The notes under the pieces are model-generated. The model was not told the origin of the DNA and searched no databases. It saw only the letters and a program-made list of their open reading frames with translations. This document shows positions 1 to 8,366 of a stretch of DNA of 64,000 bases, piece after piece. The position numbers and the translations under genes are program-made. This stretch comes from Paractinoplanes lichenicola (GTDB lineage: Bacteria; Actinomycetota; Actinomycetes; Mycobacteriales; Micromonosporaceae): the NCBI RefSeq assembly GCF_016785085.1, contig NZ_JAENHO010000008.1, forward strand, positions 1 through 64,000. The letters are read 5' to 3'. The number at the start of each line of letters is the position of its first letter. Position 1 is the stretch's first letter.

Positions 1-423
1 GGGGGTGCTTGGGTGGCATAGGCGCAGGGCACCCCCGTAGACTGCGGGGGGCGGGTGGGGAGCGGGCGGGCGCGGATGCGGCGCGAACGGGAGCGGACGG
101 GTGCGATGGGCGCTGCGGAGGGGGGGAGGAGGGGGGGGGGGGGGGGGGGCAGCACAACAGCTGGCGTTGGGGTCGGGAGGGAAGTCGTGTGGAGGCGTGG
201 TGTCGGTCGGCGTCGTGCGTTGTTCGGGGGAATTCCTTGCTGGATAAGGGATTCGTGATTAGTCGAGCGCGTGCCTTGTGAGACGGGCGACTGAGGGTGG
301 CGGGCTGTCTTGAGTGAAGGGCGAGGGAGTGCCTTATGCGGAAGGGGCTTCCTTTCTGGCGCGGAAAGTGTTGCGGGATAGCGGTTTTAGGCGTTGTGGA
401 CGGAACGGAGGGATGGGGAGGTC
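1..423. other. 5' region without a recognised gene
   Basis: No convincing coding region is seen on either strand. Short open frames exist but have low-complexity Gly/Arg-rich translations and no ribosome binding site. The stretch is strongly G-skewed and holds a long G homopolymer. It lies directly upstream of the zinc-related lipoprotein gene, so it should contain that operon's promoter, but no clear -35/-10 pair could be picked out. Confidence 0.5.
131..149 (+). repeat. G19 homopolymer tract
   Basis: Nineteen consecutive G residues, preceded by further G-rich runs from about position 118. Such a tract is prone to slippage and could equally be a local sequencing or assembly artefact. It is not inside a supported gene. 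Confidence 0.85.
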
Positions 424-1578
424 GTGGTTAGGAAGGTTGTTGTTGTGGTGGGTCTGGTGCTTGCGGTTGCGGGATGTGGGCCGGGGGAGGAGGGCGGTGA
501 AGAGAGACCGCACGGGTATGTGGCGGGGGCCGAGGAACTGCCGGAGGCGCAGGTGGCTATCGCCTACGCGGCTGTGGGGGCGCGGCAGTTGAGTTTGCTG
601 GATTTGGCGGGCGGGAGTGAGGAGCAGGTCGGGTTGTCGATCGGTGTGGAGGAGTTGGCTGAGGACGGGCGGCTCGTCTACGCGGGGGACGGGGATCGGA
701 CGCTGGAGATCGTGGATACCGGTGTGTGGACCGTGGACCACACCGACCACGTGCACTATTACCGGGCTGCCGCCCGTACGGTGGGCGCTGTTGCTCTGGA
801 TGCCCGAGTCGTGTCGGTGGTGGGGGCCGAGGCGCACACCGCGATCGGGACGGCGGATGGGCGGGTCACGGTGCTGGACCGGCGGAAGCTGGAGGGCGGG
901 GCCGTGAGTGAGGTGGTGACCGTTGACTCCGGGAGCAGCACGGGGCTGGCGGTGCCGTACGGGGAAACGCTTTTGGTGGCCGTGGGCGACGAGAAGGGTC
1001 GGCCGGCCAGTCGCATCGTGGCGATGGGGTATGACGGGCGGGAGACCGGGGCCTTGCGGGTGCCGTGTGTGGCGCCGCGGGGGGCGGCTGTGTTGCGGGG
1101 TGGGGTGGTCATTGCCTGCGAGGACTCGGTGGTGCGGATCAAGGGTGACACCTCCGAGGTGCTCGAGTCTGAGGTGGGGCCGGTTGCGGGTACGGGGTTC
1201 GGGTATCGGCCGCGCAGTAACGAGGCGGCCGTGGGGGACGGGCGGGGGGTCTGGTCGGTCAACGCGTCCAAGGTGACCCTGCGGCACGTGCCGGCGAACG
1301 GGCGTGAGCTGGTGGCTGCCGTGTCGCCGGCCGATGGGCGTACGGTGCTCGCTCTCGACGACGACGGGACGCTGATCAGCTATGACCTGACGACCGGGCG
1401 GGCGATCGCCGAGGCGCCGTTGCGGGCCGCGACGGTGACGCTCGACGTGAACCGGGCCTATGTGACGCAGCCGGAGGCCCAGGCCATCGTCGAAGTCGAC
1501 TATCAGGATCGGTTGCGCACCGCCCGTACGTTTCCCGCCTCGCAGCGGCCCGACCTGGCCGTCGAGGTGGGGCGGTGA
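424..1578 (+). CDS. Beta-propeller lipoprotein, probably zinc-related
   Basis: Predicted exported lipoprotein of about 384 residues. The GTG at 424 puts a short hydrophobic segment and a lipobox (AVAGC) at the N-terminus; GGAGGG lies 11 nt upstream. In-frame TTG 394 is an alternative start. The rest has the repetitive short-strand look of a WD40/YVTN-type beta-propeller. A His-rich stretch, DHTDHVHYYR, sits roughly 100 residues in and resembles metal-binding segments of actinobacterial proteins encoded with zinc/manganese ABC systems. The gene overlaps the AztC-like gene by 4 nt (GTGA), so the two are probably translated together. A surface zinc-binding or zinc-delivery role is inferred from context; the exact family was not recognised. 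Confidence 0.6.
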   Translation: MVRKVVVVVGLVLAVAGCGPGEEGGEERPHGYVAGAEELPEAQVAIAYAAVGARQLSLLDLAGGSEEQVGLSIGVEELAEDGRLVYAGDGDRTLEIVDTGVWTVDHTDHVHYYRAAARTVGAVALDARVVSVVGAEAHTAIGTADGRVTVLDRRKLEGGAVSEVVTVDSGSSTGLAVPYGETLLVAVGDEKGRPASRIVAMGYDGRETGALRVPCVAPRGAAVLRGGVVIACEDSVVRIKGDTSEVLESEVGPVAGTGFGYRPRSNEAAVGDGRGVWSVNASKVTLRHVPANGRELVAAVSPADGRTVLALDDDGTLISYDLTTGRAIAEAPLRAATVTLDVNRAYVTQPEAQAIVEVDYQDRLRTARTFPASQRPDLAVEVGR

Positions 1579-2468
1579 GGCGGCTCCTCGCGCTCCTGCT
1601 GCTGCTCGCCGGGGGCGCCACCGCCTGCACCGGGCCCGACGAGGCGCGGATCGTGGTGACGACCAACATCCTCGGCGACGTCGTCGAGCGGATCGCGGGC
1701 GACCAGGCGAAGGTCACCGTGCTGATGAAGCCCAACGCCGACCCGCACTCGTTCGGGATCTCGGCCCGCGAGGCGAACGCGCTGCAGACCGCCGACCTGG
1801 TCGTCTACAACGGGCTGGGGCTCGAGGAGGGGGTGCTGCACCACGTCGAGGCGGCCAAAGCCCAGGGCGTACGGGTCGTGGAGGTCGGCGCGCGGGTCGA
1901 GCCGATCGAATATCGCGAGGGCGACGCGGCGGGGCTGCCCGACCCGCACTTCTGGACCGACCCGGCCCGCGTGGTCACCGCGACTCGGCTGCTGGGCGAC
2001 GAGATCGTGGCGCACGTCGACGGGGTGGACGCGGCCGTCGTGCGCGAGCGGGCCGCGGCGTACGGGAAAGAAGTGGCTGCCCTCGACGCCGAGCTGGCCG
2101 GCCGCTTCGCGCGGATCCCGGCCGAGCGTCGGGTGCTCGTGACCAATCACCACGTGTTCGGCTATCTGGCCGGGCGTTACGACCTGCGGGTGATCGGGGC
2201 GATTCTGCCCAGCGGCACCACGCTCGCCTCGCCCAGCGCTTCCGACCTGGCGTCGCTGGTCACGGCGATCGAGAAGCACCGCGTACGGGCGATTTTCGCC
2301 GACACCGCGCAGCCCGCGCGACTGGCCGAGGTGCTGGCCGACGAGGCCGGGCTGAGCGTGCGGGTGGTCGGGCTGTATTCCGAGTCGCTCAGCGAACCGG
2401 ACGGGGAGGCCGCGAGTTATCTGGCGATGATGCGCTTCAACGCCGAGGCGATCATCGGCGGCCTCTAA
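1575..2468 (+). CDS. aztC: Zinc/metal ABC transporter substrate-binding lipoprotein (AztC/ZnuA-like)
   Basis: Cluster A-I (ZnuA/TroA family) solute-binding protein of 297 residues, expected to capture Zn2+ outside the membrane and pass it to an ABC permease. It opens with a signal sequence and lipobox (ATAC), then the family's opening segment VVTTNILGDVVERIAG. Likely metal ligands are the His in NADPHSFG, the His in PDPHFWTDP, a His in TNHHVFG and the Asp in IFADTAQP. No long His-rich loop is present, as in AztC rather than classic ZnuA. The GTG start overlaps the upstream stop. The AztD-like gene follows after a 51-nt gap. No permease or ATPase gene for the system is in this window. Confidence 0.85.
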   Translation: MRRLLALLLLLAGGATACTGPDEARIVVTTNILGDVVERIAGDQAKVTVLMKPNADPHSFGISAREANALQTADLVVYNGLGLEEGVLHHVEAAKAQGVRVVEVGARVEPIEYREGDAAGLPDPHFWTDPARVVTATRLLGDEIVAHVDGVDAAVVRERAAAYGKEVAALDAELAGRFARIPAERRVLVTNHHVFGYLAGRYDLRVIGAILPSGTTLASPSASDLASLVTAIEKHRVRAIFADTAQPARLAEVLADEAGLSVRVVGLYSESLSEPDGEAASYLAMMRFNAEAIIGGL

Positions 2469-2485
2469 TTTTTTGGCCGCTTAAC

Positions 2486-2507
2486 GAAAATGGATGTCAT
2501 TACAATG
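2486..2507. promoter_or_regulatory. AT-rich palindrome, candidate Zur-type operator
   Basis: The only AT-rich stretch in this neighbourhood holds overlapping inverted repeats, AATG-N5-CATT (2489-2501) and CATT-AC-AATG (2498-2507), between aztC and the AztD-like gene. Actinobacterial Zur sites are AT-rich palindromes of similar size and control zinc-uptake genes. The match to a Zur consensus is loose, so this is a context-based suggestion. Confidence 0.3.
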
Positions 2508-2519
2508 AAGGAGATCCGA

Positions 2520-3671
2520 GTGCGACGTAGAATTCTTGCCCTGGCCGTATTGGCCACCGGGGCGCTGGCCGCTTGTGGGAACGAAGCCCCGGCACCCTCG
2601 TCGGCGGCGGCGATCAACGACCCGGTGGCGATCACCTACGACGGCGGCATCTACGTGCTCGACGGCGAGACGCTCGAAGTGGAGCGCACCCTGCCGATGG
2701 CCGGCTTCAACCGGATCAACCCGGCCGGCGACGCGAGCAACGTCTTCGTCTCGACCAGCGCGGGCTTCCAGGTGCTGGACGCGGTCAACGGCACGATGAC
2801 CGACATCGCCTACCCCGGCGAGAAGCCCGGCCACGTCGTCCGGCACGGCGACCGTACGATCCTGTTCACCGACGGCACCGGCGAGGTCAACAGCTTCGAC
2901 CCCGAGGAGCTGGCGAACGGCAAGCCGCAGGGCCGCCAGTACAAGACGGCGGTGCCGCACCACGGGGTGGCCGTAGAACTGGCCGACGGCACCATGATCG
3001 TCACCCTCGGCACCGAGGAGTCCCGCACCGGCGCGATCGCCCTCGACCCGGCGGGCAAGGAGATCGCCCGCAGCGAGAAGTGCCCCGGCGTGCACGGCGA
3101 GGCGGTGGCCCAGGGCGACGTGGTCGGGCTCGGCTGCGAGGACGGCGTGCTGCTGTTCAAGAACGGCGCGTTCGTCAAGGTGCAGAGCGAGCGCGAATAC
3201 AGCCGGATCGGCAACCAGGCGGGCAGCGACGCCTCGCCGGTGCTGCTCGGCGACTACAAGATCGAGCCGGACGCCGAACTGGAGAACCCCACCCACTTCT
3301 CGCTGATCGACACGGCCACCGCGAAGCTGACGGTTGTGCCGATGCCCTCGGGGGTCAGCTACAGCTTCCGCTCGCTCAACCGCGGCCCCGGCGGCGAGGG
3401 GCTGATCCTCGGCACCGACGGCAAGCTGCACGTCGTCGACCCGGCCGCCGCCAAAATCACGAAGTCGTGGCCGGTCGTCGCGGCCTGGAAGGAGCCAGTG
3501 GACTGGCAGCAGCCACGCCCGGCGATGTTCGTTCGCGGTGACGTCGCGTACGTGACCGAGCCGGCGGCTAAGAAGGTGCACCAGCTCAACCTGACCAGCG
3601 GCGAGATCATCGCGTCGGCCACCCTGGACGGCGTTCCGAACGAGATCAGTGGGACGCTGGCCGGCCACTAA
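2520..3671 (+). CDS. aztD: Zinc metallochaperone AztD-like lipoprotein
   Basis: Beta-propeller protein of 383 residues resembling AztD, the extracytoplasmic zinc chaperone that loads the AztC binding protein. GTG 2520 is chosen because AAGGAG lies 6 nt upstream and it gives a clean signal sequence with lipobox (LAAC); an ATG at 2490 is in frame but would run through the palindrome. Recurrent blade-like units are visible, as are His/Cys segments typical of the family (VPHHGVAVEL and KCPGVHGEAVAQGDVVGLGC). The short AT-rich gap upstream may give it its own zinc-responsive promoter. A neighbouring aztC supports the assignment. Confidence 0.8.
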   Translation: MRRRILALAVLATGALAACGNEAPAPSSAAAINDPVAITYDGGIYVLDGETLEVERTLPMAGFNRINPAGDASNVFVSTSAGFQVLDAVNGTMTDIAYPGEKPGHVVRHGDRTILFTDGTGEVNSFDPEELANGKPQGRQYKTAVPHHGVAVELADGTMIVTLGTEESRTGAIALDPAGKEIARSEKCPGVHGEAVAQGDVVGLGCEDGVLLFKNGAFVKVQSEREYSRIGNQAGSDASPVLLGDYKIEPDAELENPTHFSLIDTATAKLTVVPMPSGVSYSFRSLNRGPGGEGLILGTDGKLHVVDPAAAKITKSWPVVAAWKEPVDWQQPRPAMFVRGDVAYVTEPAAKKVHQLNLTSGEIIASATLDGVPNEISGTLAGH

Positions 3672-3712
3672 GGGTTATCGTTAACATCGGTCCATATCGA
3701 TGGAGGTGCGTC

Positions 3713-5113
3713 ATGCGGGTCCCGGTGGTGGCGGTGATAGCAGCACTGATCGTGGCCTCGGTCCCGGTGCCCGCGCGGGCGGCGCCGGTGACGATCGCGA
3801 ACGGGGTGCAGTTCACCGACACCGCCGGGGCCGGCGTGCACGCCCACGGGGGCGGGGTACTCAAGGCCGGCTCGTACTGGTACTGGTTCGGCGAGAATCG
3901 CAACGCCGACGACACGTTCCGGGCCGTCTCGGTCTATCGGTCGGCCGACCTGCGTACGTGGGAATTCCGCAACAACGTGCTGACCTCGTCCTCGGCGGCC
4001 GAACTGGGCAACGCCAAGATCGAACGGCCCAAGGTCGTCTACAACGCGGCCACCGGCAGGTTCGTGATGTGGATGCATAAGGAGAACGGCACCGACTACG
4101 GCGAGGCCCGGGCCGCCGTGGCCTCCGCGAGCACCATCGACGGCACGTACACCTATCACGGCAGCTTCCGGCCGCTCAACCAGCACATGTCGCGCGACAT
4201 CACCCTGTACGAGGAGGGTGGCACCGCGTACATGATCTCGGCGGCCGACGAGAACCGGGACCTGCAGATCTATCGCCTGACCGCCGACTATCTGCAGGTC
4301 GCCGCGCTGGTCGGCAACTTCTGGGACAACGCGACCCGGGAGGCGCCGGCGATGTTCAAGCGCAACGGCGTCTACTTCATGCTCACGTCGGGCACCTCCG
4401 GCTGGAACCCCAACCAGGCCAAGTACGCCACCGCCACGAGCATCGCCGGCCCCTGGTCGGGCTGGACCAACGTCGGCGACTCGACCACGTACGGCTCCCA
4501 GCCCGCTTTCGTCCTGCCGGTCGGCAACGCCTTCCTCTACATGGGTGACCGCTGGGCCGGCGCCTGGTCGGGGCCGGTCAACGACTCCCGCTACGTCTGG
4601 CTGCCGATCAGCTTCCCGACCAGCACGTCGATGACGCTGACCTGGTATCCCACGATCACGATCGACGCCGCCGCGGGCACGGTCACCGGCAACCCGGCCA
4701 CCTACTACCGGATCACCGGCCGGGGCAGCGGCAAGGTGCTCGACGTGGTGAGCGCCTCGATGGCCGACAACGCCGAGGTCAAGCAGTACGCGTGGAACGG
4801 CGGCGGCAACCAGCGCTTCGAGTTCCGCGACACCGGCGGCGGCTACTTCCAGATCGTCGCCCAGCACAGCGGCAAGTGCCTCGACGTCGCCGCCGCCTCC
4901 ACCGCGGACGGCGCCAACATCATCCAGTACGCCTGCGGCAACGGCGCCAACCAGCAGTGGCAGTGGGCCCCGACCGGCAGCTACTACCAGCTCAAGGCCC
5001 GCCACAGCGGCAAGTGTCTCGACGTGGTCGCCGCCTCCACCACCGACGGCGCCGACATCCAGCAGTACGCGTGTGGCAGCGGCACCAACCAGCAGTGGTC
5101 CCGCACTTCTTAG
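3713..5113 (+). CDS. Secreted GH43-like glycoside hydrolase with C-terminal ricin-type lectin domain
   Basis: Predicted secreted protein of 466 residues. A signal peptide ends near ARA-AP (about residue 24). Residues 30-320 look like a five-bladed GH43 propeller with many Trp/Tyr-rich blades (YWYWFGENRN, IERPKVVYN, FVMWMHKENG), most like the exo-beta-1,3-galactanase subfamily. Residues 330-466 form a ricin B/CBM13-type trefoil with repeated units containing SGKCLDV and NQQWQW. Likely function is trimming of galactan or arabinogalactan side chains. ATG 3713 has GGAGG about 7 nt upstream. It is separated from the zinc genes by about 40 nt and is probably independent of them. Exact substrate is uncertain. 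Confidence 0.75.
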   Translation: MRVPVVAVIAALIVASVPVPARAAPVTIANGVQFTDTAGAGVHAHGGGVLKAGSYWYWFGENRNADDTFRAVSVYRSADLRTWEFRNNVLTSSSAAELGNAKIERPKVVYNAATGRFVMWMHKENGTDYGEARAAVASASTIDGTYTYHGSFRPLNQHMSRDITLYEEGGTAYMISAADENRDLQIYRLTADYLQVAALVGNFWDNATREAPAMFKRNGVYFMLTSGTSGWNPNQAKYATATSIAGPWSGWTNVGDSTTYGSQPAFVLPVGNAFLYMGDRWAGAWSGPVNDSRYVWLPISFPTSTSMTLTWYPTITIDAAAGTVTGNPATYYRITGRGSGKVLDVVSASMADNAEVKQYAWNGGGNQRFEFRDTGGGYFQIVAQHSGKCLDVAAASTADGANIIQYACGNGANQQWQWAPTGSYYQLKARHSGKCLDVVAASTTDGADIQQYACGSGTNQQWSRTS

Positions 5114-5122
5114 AGTCGGGGC

Positions 5123-5428
5123 ATGTTTGTACTGGTGGTTCGGTTCGACTGCCGCGATCTGAACGCGGCCGCCCGCTTCGACGAGTTGACCGCCGAGGTG
5201 GTGGGGGCGATCGAGGAGCGGGAGCCGGGCACGCTCACGTACGCCACGCACGCCGTGGAGGAGGAGCCGTTGGCCCGCGTCTTCTATGAGGTCTATCGGG
5301 ATCGGGACGCTTTTCAGGCGCACGAGGACGCCGAGCACGTGAAGCGGTTCCACGCCGCCAAGGAGTCGCTGCTGGTGGGGACGCGTGTCGAGTTCCTGAC
5401 GGGTGGGCCGCTTGTCACGAGGGCTTGA
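5123..5428 (+). CDS. Small ABM-fold monooxygenase-like protein
   Basis: A 101-residue protein of the antibiotic biosynthesis monooxygenase (ABM) family, a dimeric ferredoxin-like fold that often oxidises quinols or aromatic compounds without cofactors. Family hallmarks are the opening strand FVLVVRFDCR, the segment REPGTLTYATH and the terminal region VFYEVYRDRDAFQAHEDAEH followed by KRF. Full length for the family. It starts 9 nt after the GH43 gene. Its 3' end lies just before the first shared promoter element of the large locus, so it marks the left boundary. Substrate cannot be deduced. Confidence 0.75.
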   Translation: MFVLVVRFDCRDLNAAARFDELTAEVVGAIEEREPGTLTYATHAVEEEPLARVFYEVYRDRDAFQAHEDAEHVKRFHAAKESLLVGTRVEFLTGGPLVTRA

Positions 5429-5451
5429 CGCTTCGTTGGTGGTCGCGCGGG

Positions 5452-5462
5452 CTGTCCGTCAG
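5452..5462 (+). promoter_or_regulatory. Shared element CTGTCCGTCAG (promoter 1)
   Basis: Single copy of GTCCGTCAG (5454-5462) pointing rightwards, 37 nt before ATG 5500. The same 9-mer precedes seven other operons in this window. It lies inside the open frame that continues upstream to 5425, which argues that translation starts downstream at 5500. Confidence 0.65.
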
Positions 5463-5499
5463 TAACAGGGCGGACGTTTCCCTGCTGATCGGAGACCGG

Positions 5500-7134
5500 A
5501 TGCTCGTCGGGCTCTACCGTTCTGGACCGCTGCGCCATGTTATTGCCAAAGGGTATGTGGTGCGGGGTGCTCGTGCGCCGGGGCTGGTGGCCAAGTTGGT
5601 GGAGCGGCCGCCCGCCCTGCCGCGGGGGATGTCGTTGCGGGGCAGCCCCGAACGGGGGATCTTGTGGATCGATACCGGGCCGGTGTGGTTGCTTGATCCG
5701 GGTGTGCGGCAGCGGCTCACCCGCAATCTGGCCGAGGCGACCACGTTGCTGGCCGACGCGCTGGCCCGGCGGCTGGGGGAGCTCGTGCCCAACGCCTGGC
5801 TGCCCGCGGCCGACGGTCCGGGGTGGCTCTGCGCCGATCTGCACGCCGTCGAGGTCGCCAACGATACGCAGCGGGAGTTGTGTGCCAATCAGTTCCGCCG
5901 GTTCGTGCCGGAGCTGATCGCGTTGACCGGGCGGGCCGCGTTCGGGCCGGGGCATGTGGAGGCGAGCGGGTCGCGGCGGCTGGCCGAGGCCACCGATCAT
6001 GTGCCGGCCCGCTATCTCGACTCGGCCAGTCAGGCGCACCTGGGCCGGATGCGGGAGAGCCTGCGCCGCGATCACGGCATCGCGCGGCTCGAGCACATGG
6101 ACGTCAATCCGCTGGGCGGGCCGGCCTACCCGTTCCCGGCGGTCGAGCTCCGCTGCATCGACGGCCAACTGCTTCCCCGTACGGCGGTGGCCCACGCCCT
6201 GCTCGTGCAGGCGATCGCGATGGCCGCCCGCCGCCTCGAGCAGGAGGGCCGCCGGGTGCCGCCCATCCCCGACCGGGTGCTGGACCGGGACCGTTCGCGG
6301 GCCATCGCCACGGGCATCGCCGCGCGGCTGGAGAACGATCTGAAGAACCGGCCGCCCGCCGCCACCATGCGGCTGGTCGAGCTGATCGACACGCTGGTGC
6401 CCGAGCTGGCCGCGATGCAGGTCGAGCCGGCCGAGCTGGCCACGCTGACCGGCGGGCTCTCCATCCTCGACGCCCATCCGCGGGCGGTCTGCGGTGAGAA
6501 CGACCTGTGGCGGGCCGAGCCGCTGGGCGACCGGCTCGGGCGCCGCCTGACCGACCCGAAATGGCTGGCGACCGACCATCTGGCCGCCGTGAACCAGCAG
6601 CTGGCTCCGGGGGCCACGGCAATGGCCACCCGGTTCTGGGAGGACCGCCTCGCCGCGCAACGGACGCCTCGTCGCCGGGCGGGGCGGTCCTCCGCCGGAC
6701 GGGCCGCGCGCGACCTCTTCGAGCAGCTCGGCGGCGAGCCGGCCGAGCCCGTGGTGCTGGCCGCGATCGAGCGCTACCTGGCCGCGGGCGGACCGATCCG
6801 GCTGCACGACGAGCTTCGCCGTACGGGGGCCGACGCCAAGCAGTTGCGCCGGAGTCTGCGGCCGGCGGCCGAGGCCCGGCGCACGCTGAGCCGGGTCCCC
6901 GACGACTGGGCCCGGGGCGCCGCCGCGGCGGCCGTGCAGCTGGCCCGCACCGGCGGCCGGGCCCTGGTCAGCCTGCGCCTGCCCCAGGCCGAGCGGGAGA
7001 CCGCGACGAAGGCCCTGATGCCGGTGCTGGCCGACCCGCCAGCGGGCGTCCGGCTGCTGGTGATCAACGATTCGCTGTTCCAAGACAAGGTCAACATCGA
7101 AATTCTTGCCGTACGCCGGGGAGGCGCCCGATGA
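5500..7134 (+). CDS. Putative carboxylate-amine ligase-like protein (GS/GCS2 superfamily, tentative)
   Basis: First gene of a three-gene operon, 544 residues. ATG 5500 is preceded by GGAG and follows the shared promoter element; the open frame extends to 5425 but would include that element. Residues 110-260 carry patterns reminiscent of the glutamine-synthetase/glutamate-cysteine-ligase fold (PafA/Dop, GCS2): LIALTGRAAFGPGHVEASGS, RLEHMDVNPLG and VELRCIDGQLLPRTAVAHAL. Members form amide bonds between carboxylates and amines, often on proteins. The C-terminal half is helical and Arg/Ala-rich, without a recognised domain. Overlaps the next gene by 4 nt (ATGA). The assignment rests on motif resemblance only; a structural search could overturn it. 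Confidence 0.5.
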   Translation: MLVGLYRSGPLRHVIAKGYVVRGARAPGLVAKLVERPPALPRGMSLRGSPERGILWIDTGPVWLLDPGVRQRLTRNLAEATTLLADALARRLGELVPNAWLPAADGPGWLCADLHAVEVANDTQRELCANQFRRFVPELIALTGRAAFGPGHVEASGSRRLAEATDHVPARYLDSASQAHLGRMRESLRRDHGIARLEHMDVNPLGGPAYPFPAVELRCIDGQLLPRTAVAHALLVQAIAMAARRLEQEGRRVPPIPDRVLDRDRSRAIATGIAARLENDLKNRPPAATMRLVELIDTLVPELAAMQVEPAELATLTGGLSILDAHPRAVCGENDLWRAEPLGDRLGRRLTDPKWLATDHLAAVNQQLAPGATAMATRFWEDRLAAQRTPRRRAGRSSAGRAARDLFEQLGGEPAEPVVLAAIERYLAAGGPIRLHDELRRTGADAKQLRRSLRPAAEARRTLSRVPDDWARGAAAAAVQLARTGGRALVSLRLPQAERETATKALMPVLADPPAGVRLLVINDSLFQDKVNIEILAVRRGGAR

Positions 7135-8366
7135 CCGAGGTCCGGCGCCCGGCCGTGGTCCCCGTCCAGCTCGACTTGCGGGAGTTCCGCACCGTGCCGG
7201 ACGGTCCCGACGGCTATCTGGAGCTGTGGAAGCTGATCGAGCCGACCGTCCACACGCTGCAGCCGCAGGTCAAGGACACGTGGCGGCTCGACCTGCCCGA
7301 CGGCCCCTTGACCGTACGGTTCGTCGACCCCGCTTCCGCGCCCGCCCGGCTGGATCGGACCACCCCGTTCGCCGTACGGGGTGTCGTGGAACCGCCGGTG
7401 ATCCGGTACAAGTGTGCGAGCTGCGCCGCCGCGAAGATCACGCGGTACGGGCCGTTCGTGTGTTCGCAGTGCCGCGAGGCGAAGCTCCCGGACCCGCTCT
7501 GCGACGACCACGCGGTGATCGTGGACCTCAACTTCGGCCGGGTCACCTGCCGGCGGCATCGTCCGCGCTGCGAGTGCGGCGAGGCCGGGTCGTTCTGGTG
7601 CGGCGGGCCGCGCTGCAAGGGCGCGCGGGCGTGGTGCGACCGGCACCGCAAGGCGCTTCCCGGCAACGCGGACCGGGCCTACTGCCCGCAGTGTCACGAC
7701 CGGCGCTTCCCGGCCTGCGCGGCCACCGGGTGCGCGTCCACCGGGTCGATGAGCTGCGAGCACACCGACGCGGCGGGCCGTTCCTGCGCCCGGCGGCAAT
7801 GCCTGCGGCACGGGTTCCGCTGGCAGGTCTACGGACCCCGGCGTACGGGGTTGGCCGTCTGCCAGGAGCATCGGGCCGGTCTCGCCGAGCTCGGCCGTGC
7901 GGAGTTGATCCGGCAGGTCGTGGTGGCGACCGCCCTGCGCCGCGGCCACGGCAGCGGTTTCCGGCTGCCCACCCTGCCCGCCTTCCGGCACATGCTGATC
8001 AACGTGCGCCGCGATCCGGTCGACATTCCCGCGGTGGCCGAGCTCGTCGACGCGGTGCGCCGCGACCTGGCCGGCACGCCGCACGCGGCCGTGTTCGACG
8101 AGTCGTACGGGCGGGCCATGCGGGCGGCGATCGAGACCGCGGCCCAGGACCGGGAGGCCGGGCTCAAACACTTCGCGCGGCTGCGGCAATACCTGCGGGG
8201 CGCGGGTCGCACGAAACTGGCCGAGCAGATGACGTACGCCTTCTTCACGTCCCGCTCGAACCTGCTGTTCGTCCGGGTGCCGGACGACTTCGAGAAACAG
8301 TTCGAGGCGTACGCCAGGAAGATGAGCGGCTTCCTCTCGATGACGGTGAAGCGGGAGAACGCATGA
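7131..8366 (+). CDS. Cys-rich multi-zinc-ribbon protein
   Basis: 411-residue protein of unknown function. The N-terminal 95 residues are a compact domain without known motifs. Residues 95-245 hold many paired Cys/His ligands (CASC, CSQC, CRRHRPRCEC, CPQC, CEH, CQEH), suggesting several linked zinc ribbons or treble clefs. The C-terminal 165 residues are helical. Translationally coupled on both sides by ATGA overlaps, to the ligase-like gene and to the vWA gene. Such zinc proteins may act as adaptors or RING-like interaction modules; that is inference from context. Confidence 0.6.
   Translation: MTEVRRPAVVPVQLDLREFRTVPDGPDGYLELWKLIEPTVHTLQPQVKDTWRLDLPDGPLTVRFVDPASAPARLDRTTPFAVRGVVEPPVIRYKCASCAAAKITRYGPFVCSQCREAKLPDPLCDDHAVIVDLNFGRVTCRRHRPRCECGEAGSFWCGGPRCKGARAWCDRHRKALPGNADRAYCPQCHDRRFPACAATGCASTGSMSCEHTDAAGRSCARRQCLRHGFRWQVYGPRRTGLAVCQEHRAGLAELGRAELIRQVVVATALRRGHGSGFRLPTLPAFRHMLINVRRDPVDIPAVAELVDAVRRDLAGTPHAAVFDESYGRAMRAAIETAAQDREAGLKHFARLRQYLRGAGRTKLAEQMTYAFFTSRSNLLFVRVPDDFEKQFEAYARKMSGFLSMTVKRENA

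Noticed and set aside
3661..3712. Operator or terminator (CCATATCGATGG palindrome) before the GH43-like gene
   Set aside because: Arms of only 4-5 bp; could occur by chance.
5425..5499. N-terminal extension of the ligase-like protein starting at TTG 5425
   Set aside because: It would overlap the ABM gene's stop and run through the shared promoter element; ATG 5500 has GGAG upstream.
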